Numbered from the stretch's first letter, positions 1 through 9,352 are shown. The stretch is DNA of 64,000 nucleotides from an uncultured Oscillibacter sp. (GCA_905200545.1 CAJKKQ010000006.1:75426-139425), one strand, 5' to 3'. Numbers and translations: made by a program. The notes: a model not told the origin generated them from the letters alone.

Positions 1-2324
1 GTCTCATAGCGGAACTGGAGGGATTCCGTCCCCACCCGGGTGACGTCGTCTTCCGGGTCCAGGTCGTATTCCACCGCCATGGAGCCGGCGATACCTCCCA
101 CGCAGAGGTCTCCCTCCACGGTGCCGTGGTTGCGGCACGCCTGGGCCTTGCCCAGGGTGGTGGACTGGATCTCCTCCTCGGATACGTCCTCCCACAGCCC
201 CGTCACATCCGGCGTGCGGCTGTCGGTGAGGGCGGAGAGCAGCAGATCCGTCACCGTGCGGAAGCGGGATTCCAGATCCCGCAGATCCTCCGTCAGGGTG
301 TCGGCGGCGCCGGAGGCGTTCTGGCGCAGCAGATCCAGCTGTTCTCCCATGCCGGAGACGGCCCCGTGAAGGGTGTCCCCCAGGGCCTGGTATTGAGCCC
401 CCGGGGTCTCAAAGGAGATGCTTCCGCCCTCCGCCAGGTCCGAGAGGATCCGGCGCAGCGTCCCGGCGTCCCCGGACAGCCCCTTTGCGGTGTCTCCCAG
501 CAGATCCAGAGCTTTGCTCAGATCTCCGGCGGCGTCGGAAAAGTCGTGGCCGGTAAGGGCCTTGGCCAGATCAGCGGCGCCCTTTGCCAGAGTATCGGCG
601 GCGCTGCCCAGCGTCCCGGCGGCCTGGGCCGCCTGTTGGAAAGCGGCGTGCACCGTATCCGGATCCAGAGTCAGGGAGGTAAGGGCACCCCGCAGAGCGT
701 TCAGCCCCTCTCCCGCCGCTCCGGCGGCGCTGCCCAGTCCGGCGGCCAGATCCTCCAGGGATTGCCGGGTGTCGTCACGATCCGTGGCCTGGGCCAGATT
801 TTCCAGGGCGGTTTTGGCCAGGTTCAAAGATGCCGTCAGGTCTGCCCGGGCATCATCCAACTGCTCCAGGGCCGCCGACAGCGCGGCGGGATCCCGGGCC
901 ACCAGGGCGCTGCCCAGCGTCTTCAGAGCCCCCCGCAGCTGGGAGAGGGCGGTTTTCCCCTGGGACTGGGCCTGTTCCAGCTGCGTCAGGGCCTCCCGCA
1001 GGGCGGCCGCCTGGGGGCCGGAGAGACTGTCCGCCCCGGAGCGCAGCAGCTTCAGGGCCCTGGAGATGTCATCGAGCATATCCTCCCCTCCGGCGGTGAG
1101 ATCCGCCAGGGAGTCCAGGGCATCGGCGGTGGCCTCCGCCAGGTCGTTGACCTGCTGGAGGCTGTCGTCTCCCCAGTTTGCGGTGAGATCCAGCAGATCC
1201 GACGCGGCGTCTGCGGCGGTGTCCGTGTAGCCGGAGAGGCCCTCCAGCTGGCCGGAGATCTCCCGGCTGCTTGCCTGGGCGTCGTCCAACGTCCGCAGGA
1301 TGGCGGTGTCCAGGCTGTCCAGGGCGGTGTCCAGCTGGCCGATGGTGTCCTGGGAGAAGATCAGCAGGATGTTGGGGGCCATCTGCCCCACCACCCCGCC
1401 TACGTCCTTGCGGCCCAGGACGGTGCCTGTGTTGGTGCAGCCGGTGAGGTATCCCGAGGAGCGCCCGGCGATGCCTCCCACGTTGTAGCCCACGTGGGGG
1501 TAGCCGACGTCCCACTCGTTGCGGCACCCCCGCAGGATGCCGGTGGAGCAGCCTGCGATGCCGCCGGTATCGGTGGTGGTGTCCAGCAGCTCCGTGGCCT
1601 CATCCGCCACTGTGTCCCGCAGATCCAGGGACTCCAGCCCTCCGGGGACGTTCAAGGAGTCCTCCAGGCTCACCTGGGGGTCGTAGGCGGCGGTGTTCAC
1701 CGATGCGCGGTTGACGCAGCTGGTGACGGTGCCGGCGTTTTCGCCGGTGATGCCGCCGGTGAAGCGCTCTCCGGTCAGGGAACCCTCTGCGGTGCAGCGG
1801 TAGATGGAGCCGGTGGTATCGTTGAAGCCGGCGATGCCGCCTGCATGCTCCCGGGCGGAGACGGCGCCGGAAAAGGTGCAGTCCACAATGGTGCCGGCGT
1901 TGGTGCCGGCGATGCCCCCCAGGCAGGTCTCCCCGTTCCGGGCGGTGACATCCCCCTGGACGGTGAGGTTTTTCACCACGCCGCCCTCCTGGATGTAGCG
2001 GAAGAGGCCCTGGGAGGAGAGCCCCTCCGCCGCCCGCAGGCCGGAGAGGGTGTGGCCGCCTCCATCAAAGATGCCGCCGAAGGTGGGGATCGGGGCAAAG
2101 TTTGCGTCCAGGGTCAGGTCTGCCTCCAGCACCACGGTCTTGCCCTGGGACCAGGTGTTCAGGGCGCACTGCTGCGCCAGCCGGGTCAGGTCCCCGGCAG
2201 TGCGGATATGGATGACGTCCGGCTCCGCGGCCAGGGCGGGGGCCGCCGCGGCCAGGGCCAGCACTGCGGCCAGCACCGCCGCCGTCAGCCGGGCGGGGAT
2301 GGAGTGTTTAGGATTCTTCTTCAT
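1..2324 (-). CDS. Secreted GLUG-repeat / helical-rod protein of an MMPL exporter operon (C-terminus beyond window)
   Basis: About 774 codons are visible; the gene runs off the left edge. The start at 2324 has AGGAGG six bases upstream and lies inside the 3' end of the MMPL gene (17-nt overlap), so the two are translationally coupled. Residues 1-32 form a signal peptide ending APALA. Residues about 60-310 carry repeated GG(I/V)AG...GT motifs (GLUG-type, predicted beta-helix). Residues about 320-640 are Ala/Leu/Asp-rich and read as long amphipathic helices, like the rod segments of YhgE/Pip-type proteins. Another GLUG unit (VGGIAG) follows near the window edge. Inference: an exported partner of the adjacent pump, possibly linking it to the envelope. 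The function is not known, and the missing C-terminus may hold a membrane anchor. Confidence 0.72.
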   Translation of the reverse strand, partial: MKKNPKHSIPARLTAAVLAAVLALAAAAPALAAEPDVIHIRTAGDLTRLAQQCALNTWSQGKTVVLEADLTLDANFAPIPTFGGIFDGGGHTLSGLRAAEGLSSQGLFRYIQEGGVVKNLTVQGDVTARNGETCLGGIAGTNAGTIVDCTFSGAVSAREHAGGIAGFNDTTGSIYRCTAEGSLTGERFTGGITGENAGTVTSCVNRASVNTAAYDPQVSLEDSLNVPGGLESLDLRDTVADEATELLDTTTDTGGIAGCSTGILRGCRNEWDVGYPHVGYNVGGIAGRSSGYLTGCTNTGTVLGRKDVGGVVGQMAPNILLIFSQDTIGQLDTALDSLDTAILRTLDDAQASSREISGQLEGLSGYTDTAADAASDLLDLTANWGDDSLQQVNDLAEATADALDSLADLTAGGEDMLDDISRALKLLRSGADSLSGPQAAALREALTQLEQAQSQGKTALSQLRGALKTLGSALVARDPAALSAALEQLDDARADLTASLNLAKTALENLAQATDRDDTRQSLEDLAAGLGSAAGAAGEGLNALRGALTSLTLDPDTVHAAFQQAAQAAGTLGSAADTLAKGAADLAKALTGHDFSDAAGDLSKALDLLGDTAKGLSGDAGTLRRILSDLAEGGSISFETPGAQYQALGDTLHGAVSGMGEQLDLLRQNASGAADTLTEDLRDLESRFRTVTDLLLSALTDSRTPDVTGLWEDVSEEEIQSTTLGKAQACRNHGTVEGDLCVGGIAGSMAVEYDLDPEDDVTRVGTESLQFRYE

Positions 2325-4788
2325 GTTCTGCCTCCTGCTCTTGCCGGATGGGATTGGACTGCCGGACGGAGACCACGGCGGTGACATCCCCCTCCACCAC
2401 GCCGTGGACCTCCGCGTCGATGCGCCCGGAGATGGTGCCCCGGACCCGGCCGTCCAGATGGACCCGTCCGGCGGCGCTGGTGGTCTGGATCAGCGCCGGG
2501 TACTTGATGTTGAATGCGGTCTTTTCGATGATGACGTCTCCCAGCAGCAAAATCTCCGGCAGCACACACATCACCAGGAACATGGAGATAATGGTGCCCC
2601 GCCCGATGCACAGGCCCACGCCGTAGATGGCCGGGTCGGAGGTCAGCTGGCCGATGAGGGTTCCGGCAGAGGCCAGGATGGTACCGGAGGTGAACACCGT
2701 GGGGAACGCCAGGTTCAGCGTTTCGATCATGGCCTCCCGGGGAGCCATGGTGGCCTTGAGCTCCTGGTACCGGGAGGATATGACGATGGCGTAGTCGATG
2801 TTGGCGCCCATCTGGATGGAGCTGACGATCAGGTAGCTGAGGAAGAAGATGGGGCTCTTTTCCAGGGTGGGGAAGGCGAAGTTGATCCATACGCTCCCCT
2901 GGATCACCAGGATCAGCAGAATGGGCATGCCCACCGACTGGAAGGTGAAGAGCAGTACGATCACCACGAACAGCGCCGAGAGGACGCTGATGAGGATGTT
3001 GTCGTGGCTGAAGGAGGAGGCCAGGTCGTAGTCGCTGGTGGAGTTGCCCACCAGGTAGAAGCTGCCGGGGGCGTAGTACCGGCCCACTAGGGTGTGGAGG
3101 TCGTCCAGGAAAGCGAAGGTCTCCTCCCCCTCCTCCGGCAGATCCAGATTCAGCAGCAGCCGGGTGTAGTCCGGCCCCTGGAGCTGGGCCTGGGCGTCGG
3201 TGATCTGCTGGTGGAGGTCCTCCAGCTCCCCCATGAGATCGTCGTCCAGGGTCACATACCCCTCCTGTACCCGGTCATAGAGGAAGAGAAACATGTCGAT
3301 GAGGGGCACGCCGTAGTTGTCGATGTTGTTGAGGAGACGGCCGTACTCCTGGTGGTCGGCGGCATAGGCGGTGTAGAGCAGCCGCCCCGCCTCGATATCC
3401 AGGTCCGTCAGCTCCGCGAACTGCCGGGGGGTCAGCTGGTCCGTCAGCACGTAGCCGTCCTTCACCTCCACATTGGCAAGGCCCAGGGCGTAGTCCACCT
3501 GGGGCAGGGCCGACAGGGCGTCCAGCAGGCGGCCCTCCCGGTCGTAATCCCCGGCGGGTACCACCACTGCCAGCACGTTCTGGGTGCCGAAGGTATCGTT
3601 GACCCGTTTTTCTGCTGCGGAGGCCTCACTCTGGGTCTTGGTCTCCAGCAGCGTGTAGCCGTAGGCGTAGGGGCACTGGTTGGAGAGGAAGAAGGCTCCC
3701 ACCAGCGCCACCACGAACACCGGCGGCACCACGAATTTCAGCCGGGTCACCAGCCGCCCCAGGGGGGTGATTTTGGGGATAAAGCTGCGGTGGGCGGTCT
3801 TTTCGATGAGACGGCTGAAGACCATCAGCAGCCCCGGCATCAGGGTGAACACCGAGAGAATGCTGAAGAGGATGGCCTTCACCAGTACGATGCCCAGGTC
3901 CAGGCCGATGCGAAACTGCATGAACATCATGGCGATGAGGCCCGCCAGGGTGGTCAGGCAGCTGGAGGAGATCTCCGGAATGGACTTGCTCAGTGCCAGG
4001 ATGCAGGCCTCCCGGGCCCCGGAGCGCGCCCGCTCCTCGCTGAAACGGTGGCAGAGGATGATGGCGTAGTCGATGGCCAGGGCCAGCTGCAGCACCACGG
4101 CGATGGAGTCGGAGACGAAGGAGATCTCCCCGCACAGGAAGTTGGTGCCCTTGTTGAGGATGGCCGCCGCCACGAAGGTCAGCAGCAGCACCGGGATCTC
4201 CCCGTAGGTGCGGGAGGTCAGCAGCAGCACCGTCACGATGATGACGGCGGCGATCACCAGAATGGTGCGCATCTCCGCGGCCAGGGTGGCGGACTCGTCC
4301 TGCCCCACCTCCGAGGCGATGGACACGTCGTAGCCCGTCAGGGCCTCCCGGACGGCGTCCATGGCGGCAAGGCTCACAGGGTCTGTTGCCTCGCCGGAAA
4401 AGGTCACGTCAAAGAGGGCGGAGGAGGCGCGGAAGTGCTCCTCCCGGCTCTCCGGGTCGGCGCTGTCGCCGAAATCCACGGTGGTGACCCCCTGGATGTT
4501 CCGCAGCCGCTCCGCCAAGCCCTCCGCCTGGTCATAGGTGATGTTGGAGACCATCACCCGGGCGGTTCCTAGGGTGGTGAACTGCTCCTCCATGAGCCCC
4601 AGGCCCTGACGGGTTTCCGTCTCCTCCGGCAGGTAGTCGGTGATGTCGTTGTTCACCTGTACCCAGCCGCTGGAAAAGAGGCTGAAAATAATGCCCACCA
4701 CGTAGATGAGGAAAAACAGGTTCCGCTTATCCACGATCACCGTGGCCAGGCGCACGAAAAAGCTGGGTTTTTGCTTGTTTTGCTCCAT
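2308..4788 (-). CDS. MMPL/RND-superfamily exporter with a beta-repeat-like C-terminal tail
   Basis: An 826-aa membrane protein of the RND/MMPL superfamily, expected to export hydrophobic or lipid-like substrates by proton antiport. Residues about 22-44 form TM1, followed by a large extracytoplasmic loop and TM2-6. The arrangement is then repeated (second TM set in the C-terminal half), giving the usual two-fold 12-TM plan. The superfamily's TM4-type motif appears twice, as AIDYAIILCHRF and ANIDYAIVISSRY. The start at 4788 is chosen because AAGGAG lies eight bases upstream; longer frames have no site. The last ~55 residues form an alternating G-x-V/I pattern (GRVRGTISGRIDAEVHG) that resembles bactofilin-type beta repeats and is unusual for the family. 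It sits in an operon with the genes on either side and is probably controlled by the divergent TetR-type regulator. Confidence 0.9.
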   Translation of the reverse strand: MEQNKQKPSFFVRLATVIVDKRNLFFLIYVVGIIFSLFSSGWVQVNNDITDYLPEETETRQGLGLMEEQFTTLGTARVMVSNITYDQAEGLAERLRNIQGVTTVDFGDSADPESREEHFRASSALFDVTFSGEATDPVSLAAMDAVREALTGYDVSIASEVGQDESATLAAEMRTILVIAAVIIVTVLLLTSRTYGEIPVLLLTFVAAAILNKGTNFLCGEISFVSDSIAVVLQLALAIDYAIILCHRFSEERARSGAREACILALSKSIPEISSSCLTTLAGLIAMMFMQFRIGLDLGIVLVKAILFSILSVFTLMPGLLMVFSRLIEKTAHRSFIPKITPLGRLVTRLKFVVPPVFVVALVGAFFLSNQCPYAYGYTLLETKTQSEASAAEKRVNDTFGTQNVLAVVVPAGDYDREGRLLDALSALPQVDYALGLANVEVKDGYVLTDQLTPRQFAELTDLDIEAGRLLYTAYAADHQEYGRLLNNIDNYGVPLIDMFLFLYDRVQEGYVTLDDDLMGELEDLHQQITDAQAQLQGPDYTRLLLNLDLPEEGEETFAFLDDLHTLVGRYYAPGSFYLVGNSTSDYDLASSFSHDNILISVLSALFVVIVLLFTFQSVGMPILLILVIQGSVWINFAFPTLEKSPIFFLSYLIVSSIQMGANIDYAIVISSRYQELKATMAPREAMIETLNLAFPTVFTSGTILASAGTLIGQLTSDPAIYGVGLCIGRGTIISMFLVMCVLPEILLLGDVIIEKTAFNIKYPALIQTTSAAGRVHLDGRVRGTISGRIDAEVHGVVEGDVTAVVSVRQSNPIRQEQEAEHEEES

Positions 4789-4805
4789 GGCGATGTACTC
4801 CTTGC

Positions 4806-5105
4806 TCACTTGAGATCCCGGCCGTCCCAGGCGGGTATGCCCGTCAGGGGGAAGCTGCGCTCCTCCGTCCGGAGCACCGCATCCACCCCCTCCGGGGCAA
4901 AGCGGCCCTGGAGGACGCAGGGCACGCTGCCCAGGGCAGTGTGCAGCATGCCCTCCAGGCACTCGCCGCTGCCGGTGAACCGGTGCCGCCGGCCGAACAG
5001 CTCCAGCTCCGCTGTGATGCGCCCGGCCTCCCGGGCGATGGCTGCCAGGCCCCGCTTGGTGCCCATGGGGGTCTGGAGCCGGATTTCATAGACGCTGCGT
5101 TCCAT
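4806..5105 (-). CDS. Small conserved protein, first gene of the MMPL operon
   Basis: A 99-aa soluble protein without signal peptide or membrane segment. The start at 5105 is set by AGGAGG nine bases upstream; a longer reading to 5240 would run through the promoter region. The sequence begins MERSVYEIRLQTPMGTKRG and looks like a single small alpha/beta domain with several strand-like stretches (ITAELELFGRRHRF; VPCVLQGRF). I do not recognise the family. It lies 17 bp upstream of the MMPL gene, so it is co-transcribed, and it may be an accessory or substrate-binding factor of the exporter. That role is inferred from position only. Confidence 0.7.
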   Translation of the reverse strand: MERSVYEIRLQTPMGTKRGLAAIAREAGRITAELELFGRRHRFTGSGECLEGMLHTALGSVPCVLQGRFAPEGVDAVLRTEERSFPLTGIPAWDGRDLK

Positions 5106-5181
5106 GATGCCGCCTCCTGTGGTTTCGTTCTTACGGCCACATGATATGCTCCCCCTGCACAGAATCCCACCCACAGATCCT

Positions 5182-5211
5182 ATCATATGTTGGGTTTTAC
5201 ACAGATGTCGA
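5182..5211 (-). promoter_or_regulatory. Predicted promoter of the MMPL operon
   Basis: On the minus strand, TCGACA (5206-5211) and TATGAT (5182-5187) are separated by 18 bp, about 77 bp upstream of the 99-aa gene. A TTGACA box for the opposite direction lies at 5234-5239. A TetR-type repressor made from the divergent gene could control both from this 206-bp gap. I did not find a clear palindromic operator. Confidence 0.5.
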
Positions 5212-5311
5212 ATATTGTGGTACGGCGCCCTCTTTGACAAACACCCGTCATCTGTCTAATGTTTTTCCCAACCGGGCGTGGTATCATGGAATCAACGACG
5301 GAGGCGAGGAT

Positions 5312-5911
5312 ATGAAACAGGAAGAACTCTCCCGGCGGCGCAAGGAGCAGATGGCCGCCTCACTGAAAAGGCTGATGGCCCGCAAGCCCCTCCACAAGAT
5401 CACCATTCAGGAGATCGCCGACGACTGCGGCATCAACCGCTATACCTTTTATTATCACTTCCAGGATATCTACGACCTGCTCTCCTGGACGTTCCGGCAG
5501 GAGGCGCTGTCCCTGATCCACCAGAGCGACAGCTGTCTGACCTGGGAGGACGGCATCCGGCTTTTCCTGCGGTACGTACGGGACAATGCCGCCGTGTGCC
5601 GCAGCGCCATCAACTCCCTGGGGCAGGAGTCCCTGCGGCGGATGTTCCATGAGGAGGCGGCGTATCTCATGCGCGCCTACCTGCTGGAGATCAAGGGGGA
5701 GCGGCAGGTGCCGGAGGGATACCTGGACTTTTTGACGGACTTTTACATGGAGGCCCTCAGCGGCCTGGTGATGCAGTGGCTCCAGCGGGGCATGGATGTG
5801 CCGGAGGAGACGCTGCTGCACTATCTGCACCTGACGCTGGAGGGCACCTTCGACCAGGCCTTCCGCCGGGTTCAGGAGGAGGAGCGGGGAGCCGCCGCCT
5901 CCAACGCATGA
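5312..5911 (+). CDS. TetR/AcrR-family transcriptional regulator
   Basis: A 199-aa regulator. Residues about 10-55 form the TetR helix-turn-helix (HKITIQEIADDCGINRYTFYYHF; the YxYYHF recognition helix is typical). The C-terminal ligand domain (residues ~70-185) resembles the TetR_C_7 type seen in DhaS-like regulators. The start ATG at 5312 follows GGCGAGGA; the frame upstream to 5141 is open but lacks a ribosome site and crosses the promoters. It is divergent from the MMPL operon, the classic layout of a TetR repressor and its exporter, so it most likely represses that operon and is released by the exported compound. The ligand is unknown. Confidence 0.88.
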   Translation: MKQEELSRRRKEQMAASLKRLMARKPLHKITIQEIADDCGINRYTFYYHFQDIYDLLSWTFRQEALSLIHQSDSCLTWEDGIRLFLRYVRDNAAVCRSAINSLGQESLRRMFHEEAAYLMRAYLLEIKGERQVPEGYLDFLTDFYMEALSGLVMQWLQRGMDVPEETLLHYLHLTLEGTFDQAFRRVQEEERGAAASNA

Positions 5912-5928
5912 CCGGAAAGAGAACCCAA

Positions 5929-5964
5929 CAGGGCACGGACGCGCGGCGCGTCCGTGCCCTGTTT
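5929..5964 (+). terminator. Terminator of the TetR gene
   Basis: A perfect 15-bp stem (5929-5943 with 5947-5961) with a 3-nt loop, followed by TTTT. It isolates the regulator from the next gene. Confidence 0.85.
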
Positions 5965-6056
5965 TCCCGGGCGGTTGATTTCCCCGGCGGGATGGAGTAC
6001 AATGGGGGCTGTCAATTTTTGCCGGAGAGGCTCCGGCCGATTCCGGGAGGTCCTAT

Positions 6057-6878
6057 ATGAATGGTATATTCTCCCTGTTCACGGATATCACTGTGAACGG
6101 GTTTCCCCTTTGGGTGGTGCTGCTGATCTGCGTGGGCGTGTTTCTGGCCTCCTTTATGGATGCCATTGCCGGAGGCGGCGGCATCATCTCCGTGCCCACC
6201 TACCTCATCGCTTTTACGGGCCTGCCCACCCACTTCGCCCTGGGCACCAACAAGCTCTCTTCCGCCATCGGCACGGTGTTTTCCACCGGCCGCTTTATCC
6301 GGCAGGGGTATGTGGACTGGCGGCTCTTCGCCCCGGCGGCGGTCTTTTCCCTGCTGGGCTCCGTGGGAGGTACCTGGCTGCAGCTGCACACGCCGGATGT
6401 GGTGCTGAAGTATCTGCTGCTGGTGGTGCTGCCGGTGGTGGCGGTGGTGACGCTGCGCAACCATAACTGGCCCGATGAGCCCACGCCCATGGACTTCCGT
6501 CGCCGGGCGGCGGTGGTGTGGGCAGCCTCGTTGGTGATCGGCGCCTACGACGGCTATTACGGCCCCGGTACCGGCACCTTTTTGATGCTGATCTTCATCC
6601 GCCTGGGGAAGATGGACACCCGCCACGCCGCCGGAGGCGTGAAGGTCATCAATCTGGCCTCCAACATCGGCAGCCTCTGCACCGCCCTGACGGCGGGCAC
6701 CGTGTATATCGCGGTGGGCCTCATTGCCGCCATTGCCTCGGTGCTGGGCCACTACCTGGGAGCGGGCCTTGCCATCAAGAACGGCAGCCGCATCGTCCGG
6801 CCCACCGTCATCATCGTGCTGATCCTGCTGACCGTCAAGGTGGGCAGCGAACTCCTCTTCCCGGAGTTCTGGAGCTGA
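6057..6878 (+). CDS. TSUP-family (TauE/SafE) anion permease
   Basis: A 273-aa integral membrane protein of the sulfite exporter TauE/SafE family. The N-terminal half begins with a TM segment (VVLLICVGVFLASFMDAIAG) followed by the family's GGGGIISVPT and GTNKLSSAIGT motifs. The second half repeats this with GAYDGYYGPGTGTFL and NLASNIGSLCTAL. About eight TM segments are expected, which matches the family length. TSUP proteins move sulfite, sulfonates or other organic anions. The actual substrate cannot be told from the sequence, and the neighbours give no hint. GGGAGG lies six bases before the ATG. It is a single-gene unit ending in a terminator shared with phoH. Confidence 0.92.
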   Translation: MNGIFSLFTDITVNGFPLWVVLLICVGVFLASFMDAIAGGGGIISVPTYLIAFTGLPTHFALGTNKLSSAIGTVFSTGRFIRQGYVDWRLFAPAAVFSLLGSVGGTWLQLHTPDVVLKYLLLVVLPVVAVVTLRNHNWPDEPTPMDFRRRAAVVWAASLVIGAYDGYYGPGTGTFLMLIFIRLGKMDTRHAAGGVKVINLASNIGSLCTALTAGTVYIAVGLIAAIASVLGHYLGAGLAIKNGSRIVRPTVIIVLILLTVKVGSELLFPEFWS

Positions 6879-6886
6879 AAAAGCAG

Positions 6887-6919
6887 AAAACCGCGCCGTC
6901 TCACTGACGGCGCGGTTTT
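6887..6919. terminator. Bidirectional terminator between the TSUP gene and the phoH-like gene
   Basis: A 14-bp stem (6887-6900 with 6906-6919), A-rich on the left and T-rich on the right, serves the two convergent genes. Confidence 0.85.
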
Positions 6920-6932
6920 GATGTACTGGGTC

Positions 6933-8303
6933 TCACAGCCGCTGCACGGCGTCCATGGCCAGGGCGGAGCGCTCACACTCCTCCGCCGAGAGGGTCAGCT
7001 GCCAGCAAAGGGGGCTGCCCTTCATGCACTTGGCGGCGTAGCTCAGGCCGTTGGTGCGCTCATCCAGAAAGGGTCGGTCGATCTGCCGGGGATCGCCCAG
7101 CAAAATGATCTTGGTGTCCTGGCCCGCCCGGGTGATGATGCCCTTCACCTGGTTGGGGGTCATGTTCTGGGCCTCGTCGATGATGAGATAGGTCTTGACG
7201 ATGGAACGGCCCCGGATGAAGTTCATGGCCTCCGCCTGGATGACGCCCCGCTGGAACACTTCCGACACCCGGTCACTGAGGGCACCCTCGTCCTCATAGC
7301 GGTCCTCATCGGCGTCCAGCAGCTGCTCCAGATTGTCCACGATGGGCCGCATCAGGGGGGCGATCTTCTCCTGCTCGTCTCCGGGCAGGAAGCCGATATC
7401 GTCGTCGAACTGGGCATTGGGACGGCTGACGATGATGCGCCGGTACTCCCCGTTGGGGTTGTTGTACACCTTCTCCAGCCCCACCGCCAGGGCGTAGAAG
7501 GTCTTGGCGGTGCCCGCCATGCCCTGGACGATCACCAGCGGCGCCTTGTCCGCCCCGGTCATCAGGGCCTCCTGGAGGAAGTACTGGCCCACGTTCCGGG
7601 GGCTCACCCCGTAGGGCTTGCTCTTCTTGTAGGCCAGGGGCACCACCCGTCCCTCCTCCACCCGGCCCAGCAGGGTCTTGCGGGTGGACTGGTCCAGCTT
7701 CAGCACCAGAAACTCATTTTCCGTGAGAGCCGGGCAGCGCCGCTCCCCATTTTCGTCCGCGATGTAGACGGCGGAGGCGTCCACGCCGCTTTTTTTGAAC
7801 TCCTTGGCCAGCTCCTCGGGGAGGTACACCGTCTGGCGCCCGGTATAGGCGGCGTCGTCGGCGCTGATCTGTTCGGTGGTGAAGTCCTCCGCCGGAATCC
7901 CCAGGATCTGGGCCTTCACCCGCAGCAGAAGGTCCTTGGTCACCAGGATTACCTGCTCTGTCCCGGCCTCCCGCAGGCCCTTGCACACCATGAGGATGCG
8001 GTTGTCCATCCGGTCTTCCGGCAGGTCCGGCGGCAGCGTCACGTGGATGAAGTTCTGCTCGATCCGGACGGTGCCGCCCTCCGGCAGCGGGACGCCGGAG
8101 AGGAGGTCGCCCCCGCAGCGCAGCTCCTCCAGGGCCCGGATGGCCGCCCGGGCGCTGCGGCCCCGCTCACCCTCCGCCCGCTTGAGGCCGTCCAGCTCCT
8201 CCACCACCGCCAGGGGGATCACCACCTGGTTTTTCTGAAAGCAGTGCAGGGCGTAAGGGGCCTGAATGAGGATATTGGTGTCCAGTACATAGGTCTTTTT
8301 CAT
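6933..8303 (-). CDS. PhoH-like protein: PIN domain fused to PhoH ATPase
   Basis: A 456-aa cytoplasmic protein of the PhoH2 (YlaK-like) type. Residues 1-150 are a PIN nuclease domain beginning VLDTNILIQ (acidic D8) with VVEELDGLKR (second acidic cluster). Residues ~240-450 are the PhoH ATPase with a Walker A variant (GMAGTAKT) and Walker B YLIIDEAQNMT. PhoH2 proteins elsewhere act as RNA helicase/RNases; here that role is inferred from domain order. Length matches the family. It lies downstream of gpr on the same strand with a 111-bp gap, so it may be partly co-transcribed. The spacing to GGGGAAA before the ATG is ordinary. Confidence 0.93.
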   Translation of the reverse strand: MKKTYVLDTNILIQAPYALHCFQKNQVVIPLAVVEELDGLKRAEGERGRSARAAIRALEELRCGGDLLSGVPLPEGGTVRIEQNFIHVTLPPDLPEDRMDNRILMVCKGLREAGTEQVILVTKDLLLRVKAQILGIPAEDFTTEQISADDAAYTGRQTVYLPEELAKEFKKSGVDASAVYIADENGERRCPALTENEFLVLKLDQSTRKTLLGRVEEGRVVPLAYKKSKPYGVSPRNVGQYFLQEALMTGADKAPLVIVQGMAGTAKTFYALAVGLEKVYNNPNGEYRRIIVSRPNAQFDDDIGFLPGDEQEKIAPLMRPIVDNLEQLLDADEDRYEDEGALSDRVSEVFQRGVIQAEAMNFIRGRSIVKTYLIIDEAQNMTPNQVKGIITRAGQDTKIILLGDPRQIDRPFLDERTNGLSYAAKCMKGSPLCWQLTLSAEECERSALAMDAVQRL

Positions 8304-8414
8304 AGCATTTCCCCGGCAGGTTCAAAATTTTGATGGTCCGCCGAGCCTATGGTACCCCCGCCCCGCCCGGAAGCGCCACCGCCTCCGGGTCAAATCTCTG
8401 TGAAGTTTTCGCGC

Positions 8415-9311
8415 CTAGCCCAGCAGGGCCGTCATCTCCGCAATCTCCAGATCCTGCAGGGCCCAGTTGATGCCGTAGCCCAGCACCTTGGAGAGTTCCC
8501 GCACCTGCTGGTCGATGTCCCGGGGGGTCACCATAAACTGCTCCCGCTCCCCCCGCAGCCGCTCCTCGTCCAGGGAATCCTCCCCTGCCTCTTCCAGCAG
8601 GTCTGCCGCCAGCGTCACGGCGTCCACCACCGTGGGCACCCCAAGGGCGTACACCGGCACGCCCAGCGTCTCCCGGTTCAATGCCGAGCGGTGGTTTCCC
8701 ACTCCGGATCCCGGGACGATGCCGGTGTCCGAGAGCTGCACCGTGGCGCACACCCGGCCCGTCCGCCGGGAGGCCAGGGCGTCCACGGCGATGACGAAGG
8801 CGGGGTGCACCTCCTCCACCAGCCCCCGCACCGCCTCGGCGGACTCCACTCCGGTGGAGCCCAGCACCCCGGTGCCGAAGGCCGCCACCGGCCGAAAGCC
8901 CGCAAACTGCCGGGGCATGGCGGCAAGGAGGTGCCGGGTCACCAGCACGCTCTCCAGGGTCAGGGGGCCCACGGCGTCGGGAGTCATGGCCCGGTTTCCC
9001 AGGCCCACCACCAACGCCGGCCCGTCCGGCAACGACAGATCCTTCAAGTGGCTGCCCACCGCCCGGACGGCCCGGTCGAAATAGTCCTCCTTCCGCTTCC
9101 AGTAGGCGGTCAGGTCGATGGTGAGGTAGCTCCCCTGAGGCTTGCCCAGAGCCTCCTCTCCCCGCTCGTCCAGAATGTCCACCCGGGTGATGGGATAGCC
9201 CTCCCGTTTCGTTTTCGTGGCCTTGACCCCGGACAGGCGGGTGGTCCGCTGGGCGGATTCCTGCCACAATTCCCGGGCCTCCAGGGCCAGGTCTGTGCGT
9301 TTTGTCAACAA
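8415..9311 (-). CDS. gpr: GPR endopeptidase (spore germination protease)
   Basis: A 298-aa protein matching germination protease, the aspartic-type protease that degrades small acid-soluble spore proteins when a spore germinates. Recognisable blocks include RTDLALEA near the N-terminus (pro-segment), the core VVGLGNRAMTPDAVGPLT, the stretch VIAVDALASR, DTGIVPGSGVGNHR and GVPTVVDAVTLA. All occur in the order seen in the Bacillus enzyme, though this copy is shorter than the ~370-aa Bacillus form. It starts at a TTG (9311), chosen because GGGAGG lies eight bases upstream. It is divergent from rpsT. Its presence shows that the host, or a recent ancestor, forms endospores. Confidence 0.95.
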   Translation of the reverse strand: MLTKRTDLALEARELWQESAQRTTRLSGVKATKTKREGYPITRVDILDERGEEALGKPQGSYLTIDLTAYWKRKEDYFDRAVRAVGSHLKDLSLPDGPALVVGLGNRAMTPDAVGPLTLESVLVTRHLLAAMPRQFAGFRPVAAFGTGVLGSTGVESAEAVRGLVEEVHPAFVIAVDALASRRTGRVCATVQLSDTGIVPGSGVGNHRSALNRETLGVPVYALGVPTVVDAVTLAADLLEEAGEDSLDEERLRGEREQFMVTPRDIDQQVRELSKVLGYGINWALQDLEIAEMTALLG

Positions 9312-9352
9312 TGCCGTTGCCTCCCAGACACAAAATCTTGTGGTTTTGCTCC

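Noticed and set aside
126..2384. A 752-codon plus-strand frame at the left edge
   Set aside because: It is antisense to the GLUG/helical gene, which has a signal peptide, a ribosome site and operon context on the minus strand.
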